A stretch of 64,000 nt of DNA from Symbiodinium natans. Its lineage: Eukaryota; Sar; Dinophyceae; Suessiales; Symbiodiniaceae. Shown here piece after piece: positions 11,101 through 22,200 of this stretch (positions within the stretch are counted from its first letter, which is position 1; each line of letters begins with the position of its first letter). The DNA is taken from assembly GCA_905221605.1 (NCBI GenBank), contig CAJNDS010002302.1:27501-91500 (forward strand), in the 5' to 3' direction. Below the pieces are notes generated by a model. That model did not search any database. It worked only from the letters and a program-made list of their open reading frames with translations, and had not been told where the DNA came from. Position numbers and translations under genes: made by a program.

Positions 11101-12493
11101 GGGAGGGCTTAGAGGGTTTTGAGGGTTTAGGGGTGGGTTAAGAGGGTTTAGGGCTACTAGACCAAAGAGTAGGCTAGCGCTCCTTTTTGGCTTTGAGAAG
11201 CAGCTGCTAAGGGAACCCTAACCACTTAAACATGGGAATACAGACCTACTCCAGGTCCTAGCTTCTCGGGCTTTCGGTTTGGGGTTTAGGGTTTAGGGTT
11301 TAGGGTTTAGGGTTTAGGGTTTAGGGTTTAGGGTTTAGGGTTTAGGGTTTAGGGCTTTCGTGCTTTCGGTTCTGGGTTCAGGGTCGAGGGCTCAGGTGCA
11401 GAGGCTTAAAGGTTTTTGCTTTCGTGGTGCTGTTGTACCCGAAACCTAACTCCAACCCTAAACCCTAAACCCTAAACCCTAAACCCTAAACCCTAAACCC
11501 TAAACCCTAAACCCTCAACCCTCAACCCTGAACCCGAAACGCTAAACCCGAAACCCTAAACCCTAAACCTCAAACCCGAAACCTCTTGGAGCTTGAGTCC
11601 CTGGAGACGGAAGGTGCTGCTACCCCTGGCGGGGCTTGGCCCCAAACAACCCAATAACACTAAAAACCAAGGGGTTTAGGGTTTAGGGTTTTTAGGGTTT
11701 TTAGGGTTTTTAGGGTTTTTAGGGTTTTTAGGGTTTAGGGTTTAGGGCTTTAGGGCTTCAGGGCTTTAGGGCTTTAGGGCTTTGGGGTTTCGAAGGTGTG
11801 TCTACCTTACATGAGAATCAGGAGGACAATTTGAGGGGTTGACCTGCAATCATCCTCCGGACCCCCTGGGCAGCTCGAGGTACGTATATTCTGATTCAAG
11901 TGGTATCAGATGTCCGCCAATGCAGCTTCGAAGTACCCAGACCCTGAACCCCAAACCCCGTAAGCAGCACACGGCACAGGAGCTGGACCGGTCGGGGGAG
12001 GGCCTGGCGTGAGGTGCATCTGCGGGGATCAATAGGGTTTCAGGCTCAGGTTGAGATTGTGGGGTTTGGGGTTTGTGGGGTTTGGGGTTTGGGGTTTAGG
12101 GTTTAGGGTTTAAGGTTGAGGGTTTGCGGTTTGGGGTTTGGGGTTTTGGGGTTGGGGGTTTGGGGTTTTGGGTGGAGTAAGGAGGTGTCTGCTATCCTGG
12201 TAAGGAGCCAGGTGGACAACGATCCATGTCAACATGCCGACGCAGAATCGACACCGCCCCCAGGCCCCAAAACCTACTGTACCTCTCTCGATACAAGCAC
12301 CTCCCAGGAAATACACCCAAACTGCGTGAAAGTGCGGCCCTAAACCCTAAACCCTAAACCCTAAACCCTAAACCCTAAACCCTAAACCCTAAACCCTAAA
12401 CCCCAATCCCTAAACCCTGCGGCCTAAGCGTGATTCGGAGGCTGCCGTTGGTGCCGGTGCCGGTGCCGGCACCGGCGCCGGTGCCTGGGCGGC
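5105..12493 (-). CDS. G4: unidentified multi-exon gene
   Basis: A chain of exons with matching codon phases: 8409-8444 (0/0), 7970-8052 (0/2), 7507-7550 (2/1), 7202-7275 (1/0), 6816-6861 (0/1), 6684-6721 (1/0), 6198-6257 (0/0), 5105-5158 (0/stop). Earlier Pro/Ala-rich exons at 12424-12493, 10798-10826 and 9968-10003 probably belong but do not phase uniquely. No known domain is recognised. The start is unassigned; an ATG at 13011 opens a 60-codon frame (MFNGFWVDDEHLGWAACN...) that could be the first exon or chance. Confidence 0.55.
5227..6197. other. Intron with AT microsatellites
   Basis: Between exons. Contains decayed TTTGGGG repeat, short (AT)n runs near 5488-5520 and 5975-6003, and unassigned sequence similar to low-copy elements elsewhere (CCTTACTAATTAGAAC near 5640). 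No coding island is convincing. Confidence 0.6.
6198..6257 (-). CDS. G4 exon, 20 codons
   Basis: Acceptor GCTGGAG|G, donor TCTGCAG|GTGCTG. Frame reads AKAKPAPPKQLKPRFAILLQ, phase 0/0. Confidence 0.7.
6335..6415 (+). repeat. TTGAGGCTT 9-bp tandem array
   Basis: About nine homogeneous units that apparently grew out of the adjacent TTTAGGG/TTGAGGG repeat. Confidence 0.9.
6684..6721 (-). CDS. G4 exon, VAYLCCADIGAE
   Basis: Acceptor GCAGTTGAG|AT completes an Asp codon from the previous exon; donor GCAGAG|GA. The frame remains open further (ELHQIMSDAA). Confidence 0.55.
6816..6861 (-). CDS. G4 exon, AMAKRSFIMEGQNLG
   Basis: Acceptor GCTTCGAG|G, donor TTGGGAG|GG into a G tract. Phase 0 in, 1 out. 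Confidence 0.6.
6894..6997 (-). repeat. CCCTAAA array
   Basis: About 14 near-perfect heptamers. Confidence 0.95.
7202..7275 (-). CDS. G4 exon, 24 codons
   Basis: Acceptor GCAAAACAG|G, donor GTGGGGAG|GC. In phase 1 it reads SRTSDLCRKRPEAASFMQMF then LGGE. A second open frame (APAPQISAESVLKQ) fits the neighbours less well. Confidence 0.6.
7507..7550 (-). CDS. G4 exon, VALNLDLNSLLLMF
   Basis: Strong acceptor CCTTGTTTCAG|G, donor ATGTTTG|GTAGAA. Phase 2 in, 1 out; codons mostly end in G or C. Confidence 0.6.
7970..8052 (-). CDS. G4 exon, 27 codons
   Basis: Acceptor CCAGCGCAG|G, donor CTGCCTAG|GC. Reads AAQPMEVFETPSAVLPPAPA then VKAPDLP, phase 0/2. Confidence 0.7.
8409..8444 (-). CDS. G4 exon, AAPPEAPMPPKE
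   Basis: Acceptor TTGGCAAG|G, donor AAGGAG|GC; 36 nt, phase 0/0. Confidence 0.65.
9065..9180. mobile_element. Family-3 MITE (CTTGGTAGCCCAGTA ends)
   Basis: CTTGGTAGCCCAGTAGCCAT at the left and a decayed GGCTACCCAGG at the right. Interior has the family signature: CCTTTTTGGGG ... AAGGGAACC ... CCCCAAAAAAGGG. Related copies at 44220 and 51207. Confidence 0.75.
9968..10003 (-). CDS. G4 exon, 36 nt
   Basis: Good acceptor CCTTCCGCAG|G, donor GAAGCCAG|GC. Frame RAAYPPGPGEA is Pro-rich like its neighbours; ARSLPTRPRRSQ is the phase-0 alternative. Confidence 0.55.
10798..10826 (-). CDS. G4 candidate exon, PKTAPEARI
   Basis: Acceptor TTGGTGAG|G, donor CGAATAG|GC; or extends to GGLRSAE. Phases do not fix a partner. 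Confidence 0.4.
10945..11140 (+). repeat. TTTAGAGGG 9-bp array
   Basis: About 20 homogeneous GAGGGTTTA units, a local expansion of a heptamer variant. A second array occurs at 23236-23296. Confidence 0.95.
11156..11271. mobile_element. Family-4 MITE (CTAGACC..AGGTCCTAG)
   Basis: CTAGACCAAAGAGTA at left and CTCCAGGTCCTAG at right, with CTTTTTGG and AAGGGAACCC inside, as in copies at 44651, 60735 and 62666. Confidence 0.65.
12424..12493 (-). CDS. G4 exon, Pro/Ala-rich
   Basis: Acceptor GGCCGAAG|G, donor CGCTTAG|GC. Reads AAQAPAPVPAPAPAPTAASE then SRL. The plus strand shows the same CCGGTG/GCACCGG run, which is nearly palindromic. Confidence 0.6.
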
Positions 12494-13103
12494 CTTCGGC
12501 CTTGGTTTAGGGGTTTGATAGGGTTTAGGGTTTAGGGTTTATAGGGTTTAGGGTTTAGGGTTTAGGGTTTAGGGTTTAGGGTTTAGGGTTTAGGGTTTAG
12601 GGTTTAGGGTTTAGGGTTTCGGGTTTCGGGTTTAGGGCTTAGGGTGCAGTGGACATGCAGTCCGTAGGCGCAGCAACATCTCCAAGGGTAGTGCTACTTA
12701 TATACGAAGGCCTTTGGGCCCAAAATACCAAAATAAGAGTCCTTGGATCCTTGGGGTAAGAGTCGTTGCAACAGCAACACTGATCAGCCGCTGCTGCGGC
12801 TGTGTGGCAACGAGGGAAATCAAAATCTCTATTTGTCGAAACCCTGCATTCCACAAGTGTGAGCCGAAGAAGAAGACGAGGAAGAAGAAGAATAATGAAG
12901 AGGAAGAAGAACATTTTTCGGCAAGACGAGCAACTGCCAGATGAAAATAGATGAAAGATTACAAGCCGCCCAGCCCAGATGTTCATCATCAACCCAAAAC
13001 CCGTTGAACATTTCTCAAGCCGCCCAAGCCTTCTCTGCCCCTTCCCCCTTCAACCGTAAACCCTAAGCCCTATGCATCCTGAACCCTATGAAACCCCAGG
13101 CAC
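12494..13103. other. Between G3 stop and first clear G4 exon
   Basis: Holds a TTTAGGG array (12532-12620), a pyrimidine-rich (minus) run near 12865-12915 and an ATG-initiated 60-codon frame on the minus strand (13011 down to 12829). A spacer plus 5' region for G4 is possible. 13020-13103 has only decayed heptamers. Confidence 0.4.
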
Positions 13104-13247
13104 TTACAAGCAGGGTCGGGTAGCTTTGGCTTTAACTTTATTTGTTGTGCTACGTAACCCTACTTTTAAAAGTAAGCCCAAACTCGTGCCACTGTCCAGG
13201 GCCCCCAACGCTGTCTGTCCTTGCGATGCCTGGATAAGCTGTGCCGC
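13104..13247 (-). CDS. G3 possible last exon with TAA
   Basis: Acceptor CCGTCCCTGAG|G; reads [20 protein letters not shown] then a basic end ([12 protein letters not shown]) and TAA at 13104-13106. Phase 0 fits exon 14127-14176. The C-terminal third has weaker codon bias, so an internal donor is possible. Confidence 0.5.
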   Translation of the reverse strand, partial: AAQLIQASQGQTALGALDSGTSLGLLLKVGLRSTTNKVKAKATRPCL

Positions 13248-16200
13248 CTCAGGGACGGAGCCATGACAAGACGTAGCACTGAAGTCGAGAACTCGACGTT
13301 TCGAAGAGCAGTGGAATGTAGGGCGTGCCTCAAAGACCAAAAACCCTCAGGCCCTCAGGAAGTCTAACTGCATTCTAAGTAGGCACAGGTCGACCACAAG
13401 ATCAAGATCAAGATCAAGATCAGGAAAGGGGCCCCTCCTTCCGAAGCCTGTGCAAGTACCCAAGGCGCATGAACAGGTCTTGGGGTAGTTTCATCGTCCC
13501 TTAATCTGGTCCCTTACCTTCTCTAAAGGGTTCTGATGTATGGGCCCGTGGGTTGTGTAGGGTATATAAGGGGTTTGTAAGGGTTCCCCTTTTAAGAGCC
13601 CATATGATGGTGACCTTGTAGCTACACCAAGAACAGGGCGCCAAAATTTGCAAGTTTAGGGTAAAAGATGGCTGACAGGTTTAGGGTTAGGGGTCTCTTC
13701 TGGCTAGGGAAGTAGGTACCCCTCCTCCTCGTCCTCCTCCCTCCATATCATCATTCCGTCACGGACTTTCACCACTTGGAAGCCCCTGTAAGTTAGTTGG
13801 GTTATGGGGATTCTTGAAACCCTAAACCCTAAACTCTAAACTCTAAACCCTAAACCCTAAACCCTAAACCCTAAACCCTAAAACCCTAAACCCTAAAACC
13901 CTAAACCCTAAAGTGTTTCTAGGGCATGCTAAGTAGGCCAGAACTTGGAAGAAAAACCCTGAGCCCTAAGCTCTACAGAACCTTCAATGGGGATGCTGTT
14001 AACGCTCCTGAACCTCCTGATCTTTCCCGAACGCCCGCACATCTCTGGGCTTTTTGAAGGGTTTAGGGTTTAGGGTTTAGGGTTTAGGGTTTAGGGTTTA
14101 GCTCCTGGGAGCCAAATCTGGCGCGCCTGCATCCGCGAGAGGTAGTTCAGCTGCTCGTATGACGAAGGCAGGGCATCTGAAAGGGATGCTTCCAGGGACC
14201 TATGATTATAGGGTTCCCCGAACGCGCACGGACAGAATGACTAGCTGCCTGAGAGTATAGTCACGCTAGTTGGGGCTTTATGCTCCAAAGTCTTTGGCGG
14301 CAGCTTGTCACTGTTACCACGGAAGAGTCCACAGATCTCTCCTGTAGGACTAGCTTCATGACAACAATCTGCAGTTTAGGGTGACATGCACATGTTAGGC
14401 CCGAAGTCTCCAGCTCCTGCCCTAGGTTGCTGTTCAGGTCCCTTTTGGTGTCTTGGTACAACGCACACTCCTAAACCGTAAGCCCTGTAAGCCTAAACCT
14501 AGAAGCCCTATAAGCCCTAAACCGTAAACCTCCGCAAGAGGGGTTCGCGGGTAGTTGTAGCCGGGTTAGACGGAGGGAAGCGGTCGCTGCAGCAAGCTAC
14601 AACTTCGTTGGCGTGTCTTGGCACCCCCCCCCCCCCCCCAATGAACCTTCAAGAAGATCCTAACCCTAAACCCTAAACCCTAAACCCTAAACCCTAAACC
14701 CTAAACCCTAAACCCTAAACCCTGAACCCTAAACCCTAAACCCTAAACCCTAAACCCTAAACCCTAAACCCCTAAACCCTGAACCCGAAAGCCGGTCCTG
14801 GCCCCCAACCCCCGTGCTGTTGAAAAGGCTGAGCATGATTCCGCATGCCGAAGCGAAAACACAGAAGTCAAACCCTAAACCCTAAACCCTAAACCCTAAA
14901 CCCTAAACCCTAAACCCTAAACCCTAAACCTTGTAGTACTTAGGGTAGTTTGGAATTTAGGGTGTCGGGTTTAGGGGGGTCTAGCGCTTAGGATCTTCTT
15001 GAAGGTTTATGGAGAAGGTGTTGTTGCAATTTCGGGTTTAGGGTCTAGGGTTCTGCAGCATACCCACAGCCCAACCTTACACCGTAACCCGGAACCCCAA
15101 AGCCACAAAACCTTAAACTCAAGCACCTAAAGCCCGTCAGAAACTAAAACCCTTTCATGCCCTAGTGTTCCCCAGGCTCTGCCGACAAAACCCTAAACCA
15201 AAGCCCAATTGCCTTGAACACAAGCACCCATCCCAAATTAGCCTCGTGCTCTAACCTTCCCCGAGAGACCTGAAATCCCTTGAACAAGCCCTAAATCCCA
15301 ACCAACAAAAAACCCTAAGCCCCTGAACCCCTCAACCCCTAAAACCCAAAGACCCAAAAACCAAAAACCCCTAAAGCCCTAAAGGCCGAGAACCCTATAA
15401 CCCCTAAAGCCCCCCAACGAAAGATCCCTAAACCCTAAACCCACCCTAAGCCCTAAGCCCTAATTCCAAACCCCAAACCCCAAACCCTAAACCCTAAACT
15501 CTAAACCCTCCACACGCCTGCACCGGCCGAGCCCAAAAGTTGACGCTGCCGAGCCAGGGCCGTGGCCTGAGCCTCAGCTTGTCAAGGGGGCTCCGGAAGG
15601 AAGTATTAGGGTTTGGGGTTCAAGGTTTAGGGTTTAGGGTTTGGGGTCTGAGTTTAGGGTTTATGGTTTGGGGTTTGGGGTTTGAGTTTAGGGTTTAGGG
15701 TTTAGGGCTTAGGGCTTGGGGTTTAGGGTTTGGGGTTTTGGGTTTGGGGTTTAGGGCTTGGGGATTAGGGTTTGGGGTTTAGGGTTTGGGGTTTAGGGTT
15801 TCGGGTCTGGGGTTTTGGGTTTGGGGTTGCGGGTTTGGGGTTTAGGGTTAGTGTTTTAGGGTTTGGGGTTTAGGGCTTGGGGTTTGGGGTTTAGGGTTTA
15901 GGGTTTCTGGTTTCGGGTTTAGGGTTTCGGGTTTGGGGTTCGTGTAGGGTCTAGGCATTAGGCTTGAGGGAACAGGGTTTAGGGTGGCTTGGGGGTTTAG
16001 GGCTTAGGGCCGAGATTGAGGGTTGCACATGCTACTCTTCTTGGAGTACTCTTTTGTCCAACGTCAATGGTATCGGTTACTAGGATGGCCCTTGAAACCT
16101 TCTTTAACAATTGCACGTATGATCTTCTTAAACCTTATAATATACAGGAAAACATGGCAATATCCAAAGCGTGGCTGCAAGGGATTTCATGCTTTTGCTG

Positions 16201-19200
16201 GGTCGGGGGTTTACGGAGGTTGCTCCAAGGTTTGTTGAATCATTGAAGGATCTGCTTGGGGTTTCTGATTGTTCCCTGAAGACTTTTGCTGCTTTTCTTT
16301 TTGGAAGGCTTTTCCTTGGATTTCGTGGTTTGTTCCAAGAAATCCCAGATCAGAAAGCCCAACCCGAAACTGAAACCCCACACCCAAGCCCCCAAGCCCC
16401 CGAAACCCCCGAAACCCCCGAAACCCGCGAAACCACCGAAACCCTAAACCCTAAACCCTAAACCCTAAACCCTAAACCCTAAACCCTAAACCCTAAACCC
16501 TAAACCCTAAACCCTAAACCCTAAACCCTAAACCCTAAACCCTAAACCCTAAACCCTACCTGAACACCTCCAAGGGCATCTCGCAGCCAAGCGGCCAGAA
16601 CCTGCTGCTGCTGCTGTGCAGCGGCGGCTGCAGCCTCGTCGCCATGGTAGGGTTTCGGGTTTCGGGTTTAGGGTTTAGGGTTTGGGGTTTAGGGTTTAGG
16701 GTTTAGGGTTTAGGGTTTAGGGTTTAGGGTTTAGGGTGACGGCATAACAGGCTCGAAGTTTCAGGTTGCTTAGGGAATTTTAGGGTTTCAGTAGCAGGGT
16801 TGCTTGGGGAATTTCAGGGTTTCAGTAGTAGGGTTGCTTAGGGCATTTCAGGGTTTGCAGGGTTTTAGGGATTTCTTTGAGCGTTCCGACACCAAACCCT
16901 AAACCCTAAACACTAAACCTTGCCTTCGGTTGAAGATTTCAGTAGTATTTCAGTGTTCCTTTGTGTTCAAAGCTGCTTCAAGCCGAAGCCGCGAGCTTAT
17001 TGAGTCTTCCACCATGTGTGTTGACTCGGACTTTCTACCCTAAACCCTAAACCCTAAATACCCTAAACCCTAAACCCTAAACCCTAAACCCTAAACCCTA
17101 AACCCTAAACCCTACAGTGGCTGCTGGCTGCCCAAAGGCATAGCTGTGAGTGTCACGAGACATGCCCGATGCGGCACCGGAGCCTGCGACCACAAGTTAC
17201 TCAAGAGCCTCCAAAGCCATTCGAGTTACTTAGTAGTTCCCTAAACCCTAAACCCTGAACCCTGAACCCGGAACCCTGAACCCTGAACCCTAAACCCTGA
17301 GCCCTAAACCCTAAACCCGAAATGAACCTAAACCCGAAATAAACCTAAACCCTCAACCCTCAACCCTAAACCCTAAACCCTGGGATCTGCAACTCGACTG
17401 GTCGGCCGGTGCCTGCTGGGCAGCATGCTGCTGCTGCTGTGCAACCTGGGCCTGACCACAGGGTTTAGGGTTTAGGGTTTAGGGCTTAGGTTTAGGGTTT
17501 AGGGTTTAGGGCTAACCGCTAGCCAAGCCTTTTAGGGTTTAGGGTTTGGGGTTGTAGAGGTTTAGGGTTTAGGGTTTAGGGTTGTAGAGGTTTAGGCTTT
17601 AGGCGTTAGGGTTGAGGCCCACCAAAAAAACTCTTATAACCCTAACTTCTGTAACTTTTTTGGCTTCCCGCTTCGGGGGGGGGGGGGGGGGGGGGGGCAG
17701 CAGCCTGCTATCAGCTTTTGGGCTTACCAAATAGGGATTTGCTTGAGGATAAAGACCCGCTCAAGAAGACTGCAAGCATGTAAGTTCATGCTACCATGCG
17801 CACAACTAAGTTGCTACTGCCCATGCATCTCCAGCCTTAACCCCCGCAGCACCCGAAAACCCTCAACTCCCTCAACTCGATCTGCCAACTCTAGGCGGAA
17901 GGACTTTTGGGCTCTTAAGTTTCCTCATGTTTAGTCCTAAGGCTTACCAGACCCCGGAGTAACGTAACAAGAGAAGAGCAACCCCCCCCCCCCCCTAAGG
18001 GGTATAAGGAGGGACCCTAGAACGGACCCTTCATCTCATTCCCTATACATACCTTATATAGTCCCTGCCTATATAGTTAAGTAGCCCCCCCCAAAAAAAA
18101 AAACAAAGAACTCCTCTGGTCCCTTATAAGGGTCCCCCCCCAGAAGTCCCTTGAAGCCTTTCTAGAGAGTATCTTGTAAGGGAACCTGACCTCCAACAGG
18201 AAGGGAGTGAGGGTCTTCCCCGGCTGAGGGTTGAGGGGGTTTAGGGGGCTTGTTATCATTCTTTCTAGCTGTAGGGTTGTGGGAGAGAGTTTTGTGGCTT
18301 AGGGTGTTGGGGATTTTGGTTGAGGGGTGGAGGTGAGACAATCCTGAGCTCCTTTGGCAGGTCGGGATTTTGGATGGGTTGGCCATTAAGGTTTCAGACT
18401 TCGGCGGCCTTGCGGCCAAAGCCTCAACCCTAAACCCTGCAAAGCCTAAACCACCCTGGGTAGCCAGAAGCAATTTAAAACACTACCTGGAGATTCAGGG
18501 TACCTCAAACTTATTCTAACCCCAATTATAACCAGATTAGGGTACTTACACGGGCCTTCTAAGTGGGTCAGAAGAGTTCTACGTACCCCGAGGCCCTAAA
18601 CCTTGAGCCCTCCATGTGCATCCCAAACCCGAATTGGGTTACTAAGTACCATGAACCTCCAAGTAGACAACTCTTGCTCCACAACGCGCCGCCACGCCCG
18701 AAGGGTTTAGGGTTTAGGGTATCGAGGGTGCAAGGCTTAGGAATTCTCGCGGTGAACCTTTGTTTCTCATCGGGCTAATCGAACCGGGTATTCGGTATGA
18801 CACCCCAAACCCCAAAACCCCAAAACCCCAAACCCAAAACCCCAAACCCAAAACTCCAAACCCCAAACCCAAAACCCTAAACCCCAAACCTTAAGCCCCA
18901 AACCCCAAACCCTATAAACCCTGTAAAAACCAGTCCCAAGCCTGTTGCAAGCGAAACAGCTGGTCATAGTAGTTGTAGCCGCTGGCCGCCATGGTGGGAT
19001 CTGGCGCAATCACTGTCGGGTTTGAGGGTTTAGGGTTTAAGGTGTAGGGCTTACGCAAGCCAAAGAAAGGTTTAGGGTTTCGGGTTTGGGGTTTAAGGTT
19101 TAGGGCTTACGCAAGCCAAGGAAAAGGTTTAGGGTTTAGGTTTGGGGTTTAAGGTTTAGGGCTTATGCAAGCCAAAGAAAAAGGTTTAGGGTTTAGGTTT

Positions 19201-22200
19201 GGGGTTTAAGGGGTTTAGGGCTTGAGGTTATTAAAGAAGCCCAGATGGGAGACGCAAGGGCTCGGAAAAAGTTGGTCAGAGCGTTTATTTTATTTATTTG
19301 TTTTTTCCCGGGGGGGGGGGGGGGCTTAGGGTTTAGGGTTTAGGGTTTGGGGTTTTATCAAGGGATTTTTCAGGGTGCTATAAATTCGGTGCCGATGCCT
19401 GGTAAGAGGCTGCGGCCGGGTTGGGGAGTAGCTGGTGAGTGGCACGTGAGGCACTGGCAAGGGCATGTCTTGGGCAACAGCAAATGAGAGGCTGGTAAGG
19501 TGAAAGATGGGCCGGGGGCTTGCTAAATCTCGTAAGCATGTTTTTGCATCAACCATGTCTTTGAGTAGGCTCTCGTGAGAACAATGAAGTTCCTCGTGAG
19601 CATGTTTTTGCGTCATCCATCATGAGAACAATGAAGTTCTTGAATTGTCGTTTGGAGGTTTGCCTATCGTCCACGTCAGGGTAAAACAGAGAAACCGCCT
19701 TTTTTGCAATGGGAGGCCCGTAGCCGCTGGTACGTGGCTACGGGGTCGGCGCCCGTAAGGGGCCCGTAAGATACCCGTAAGTGGCTGGTAACTAGTACGG
19801 GCCCAAAGGCCCGTAAGAGGCCCGTAACTGGCCCGAGAGGCATGTAAACCCTAAGCCCTGAACCCTAAACCTTAAACCCTAAACCCCATTGGGTTACTGA
19901 CCAAATGTGGCGCCTGCTAGGAGCTGCATCTGCCGCTGCCGAGCTGCCTGGTGATCATGTTCAACTTTAGGGTTTAGGGTTTAGGGTTTAAGGTTTAGGG
20001 CTTGGGGTTTAGGGTTTAGGGTTTGAAGCCAAATAGTTGGAGACTCAATAGCCGCAATCCCTAAGAGTAAAGTATAGGGAATCCCAGCCCTATTGGTCCC
20101 CAAAAATATTTCCAACTTTTTGGGGTTTACTGTCGCGTGCACCTGGGACTCTCTCTAACTTACATCTTCAAGTTACGAGGTAGTTGCTACCATCGGTAAG
20201 TAGAATCCCAGGTAAGGGTCTGAACTTTTGAGGTTGGAGGACTTTGGCATGTGGTTGTGAGCTTGAAGATTTTTGGAGGCTTATCGCTTGAAAGGAGCTG
20301 CTCCAGTTTCCCGAAGGGTTTTGGGCTTAGGGTTTGCCCAGTATCCTGGAATCCTAAACCCAAAACCCTACACCCAAATACTCCACGATGCCGCCCGCAA
20401 GCTGGCATTGCAACACACCTGTCGCGAACTCCCAGCGGCGGCCTGTTGTGCGGCATGCGCCTGCGCAATCTGAAGCTGCTGCGCCTGCACAGGGAGTGGG
20501 CTTGGGGTTTCGGATGGGGCTCAGGTAGACGGTAGAAGGTTGATCTACTGTATATACGTAGGACGCCACCCAAATAGCTGCTTGGAGGTTCATGGTACTT
20601 AGTAACCCAATTTTGACTGTACTTGTATCCCAATTATGACCCTATGAGAGCACTTAAAGGGCTCATACGTGGCTGACAACTACACTTATACTTGGGTTTC
20701 AAGTTCCCTGAACCTCCAAGTGGCCGTGGTCATAGAACCCATATTTACGATGGCATCCCAAGATCCGAACGCAGAACGGCTCCCCAGACAACTTGCTCGG
20801 GATGGATTTGACGGACCACCCCTACTGTAGGGGGTACTTGGGTATTAGGTTATTAGAGTTTAGGAGCAAACCTTTTAATCCAAATCATGGGGCCCCCACG
20901 TGGAGCCCAAACCGTCTTTCTTAGGCAGAGGAACACCCCCATTTGCACTGCGGATACTGGCATTCACATCCCTAAACCCTCAAATGGCCCTCCAAGGAAC
21001 TAAAGCCCTAAAACCCTAGCACCCTGAATGCCCAAAATACCCCCTAAACCCTAAAAACCCTAAAACCCCTAAACCTCTAACACCCCTAAAAACACCCTAA
21101 AAACCCTTAAAAACCCTAAAGACCTCAAAAACCCATAAAAACCCCCAAACACCCTAAAAACCCTGAAAAACCCTGAAAAACCCTAAAAAACCCTAAAAAC
21201 CCTAAACCCCCTAAAACCCTAAAGACCCTAAAAAAACTAAAAAACTAAAAACACCAAAAGCCCTAAAAGCCCTAAACCGTCAACCCTAAACCCTAAACCC
21301 TATACAGCCCTCTCCAACGATGTTAAGTCCCAAAACCCTAAACCCTAAACCCTAAAAACCCTAAACCCTAAACCCTAAACCCTAAACCCTAATTAAGGCA
21401 TCCTTGCAGCCCCGGCCTGTTGTTGGGCCGCCGCGGCCGCCCGCACGGCATCCTGCTGCGCCTGTGCTTCCCGGAGAGCTTGGGCTCTGGCGGCCTCGGC
21501 CTCAAGGGTTTAGGGTTTCGGGTTTAGGGTTTAGGGTTTGGGGTTTAGGGTTTAGGGTTTAGGGTTTAGGGTTTAGGGTTTAGGGTTTAGGGTTTGGGGT
21601 TTGGGGTTTAGGGTTTAGGGTTTAGGGTTTAGGGTTTGGGGTTTGGGGTTTGGGGTTTAGGGTTTAGGGTTTAGGGTTTAGGGTTAGGGTTTAGGGCTGA
21701 GGGTTTACGGGGGGAAGGCTTGTGCAGCGAGGGTTGAGGATTTACGTAGGGTTTGCAAGGTGTATGTAGGGGTTGTGGGGCTTACAGGGTTTTTGGGGTT
21801 TTATACTTGGAGGTTCAGGGCTTATAACCCAATTCTCATTGTAGTTATAACCCACTTCTAAGCCCCTTGAGTACCCTGATATAGGGTTCTCATGGGCCTC
21901 ATGGGCTTATGGGGTTTGTAGGGCTTCGGGAGGCGAATCTGGAGTAACGAAGTCACCGGCAAGTGGCTGGGAAGGGCTTGCGGGTTCTTCGTAGGGAATG
22001 AGGGAATGAGGTACCCTATATCCCCCACAATATACCCGTGAAGGATTCTGTAGGGCACCGAATAAATCCCCAACATACTTCCTGTAAGGGATTCGGTCGG
22101 GTACCCAACTCTCCCCCTTTTATCTACCCTTCAAGGGATTTTGTAGCTAGGCTGCCCAGTTACCTAGGCTTAAAAACGGTGCCCTTCTTTGCTTAAAGGG

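Noticed and set aside
12639-12992. 117-codon minus frame with hydrophobic start
   Set aside because: Driven by a TTC/CTT-rich run; a neighbouring frame with MFNGFWVDDEHLG is at least as likely and neither is supported.
13104-13340. Whole 78-codon minus frame as an independent gene
   Set aside because: Only the part after the AG at 13248 has the Gln/Ala style and phase of G3; the upstream part is intron.
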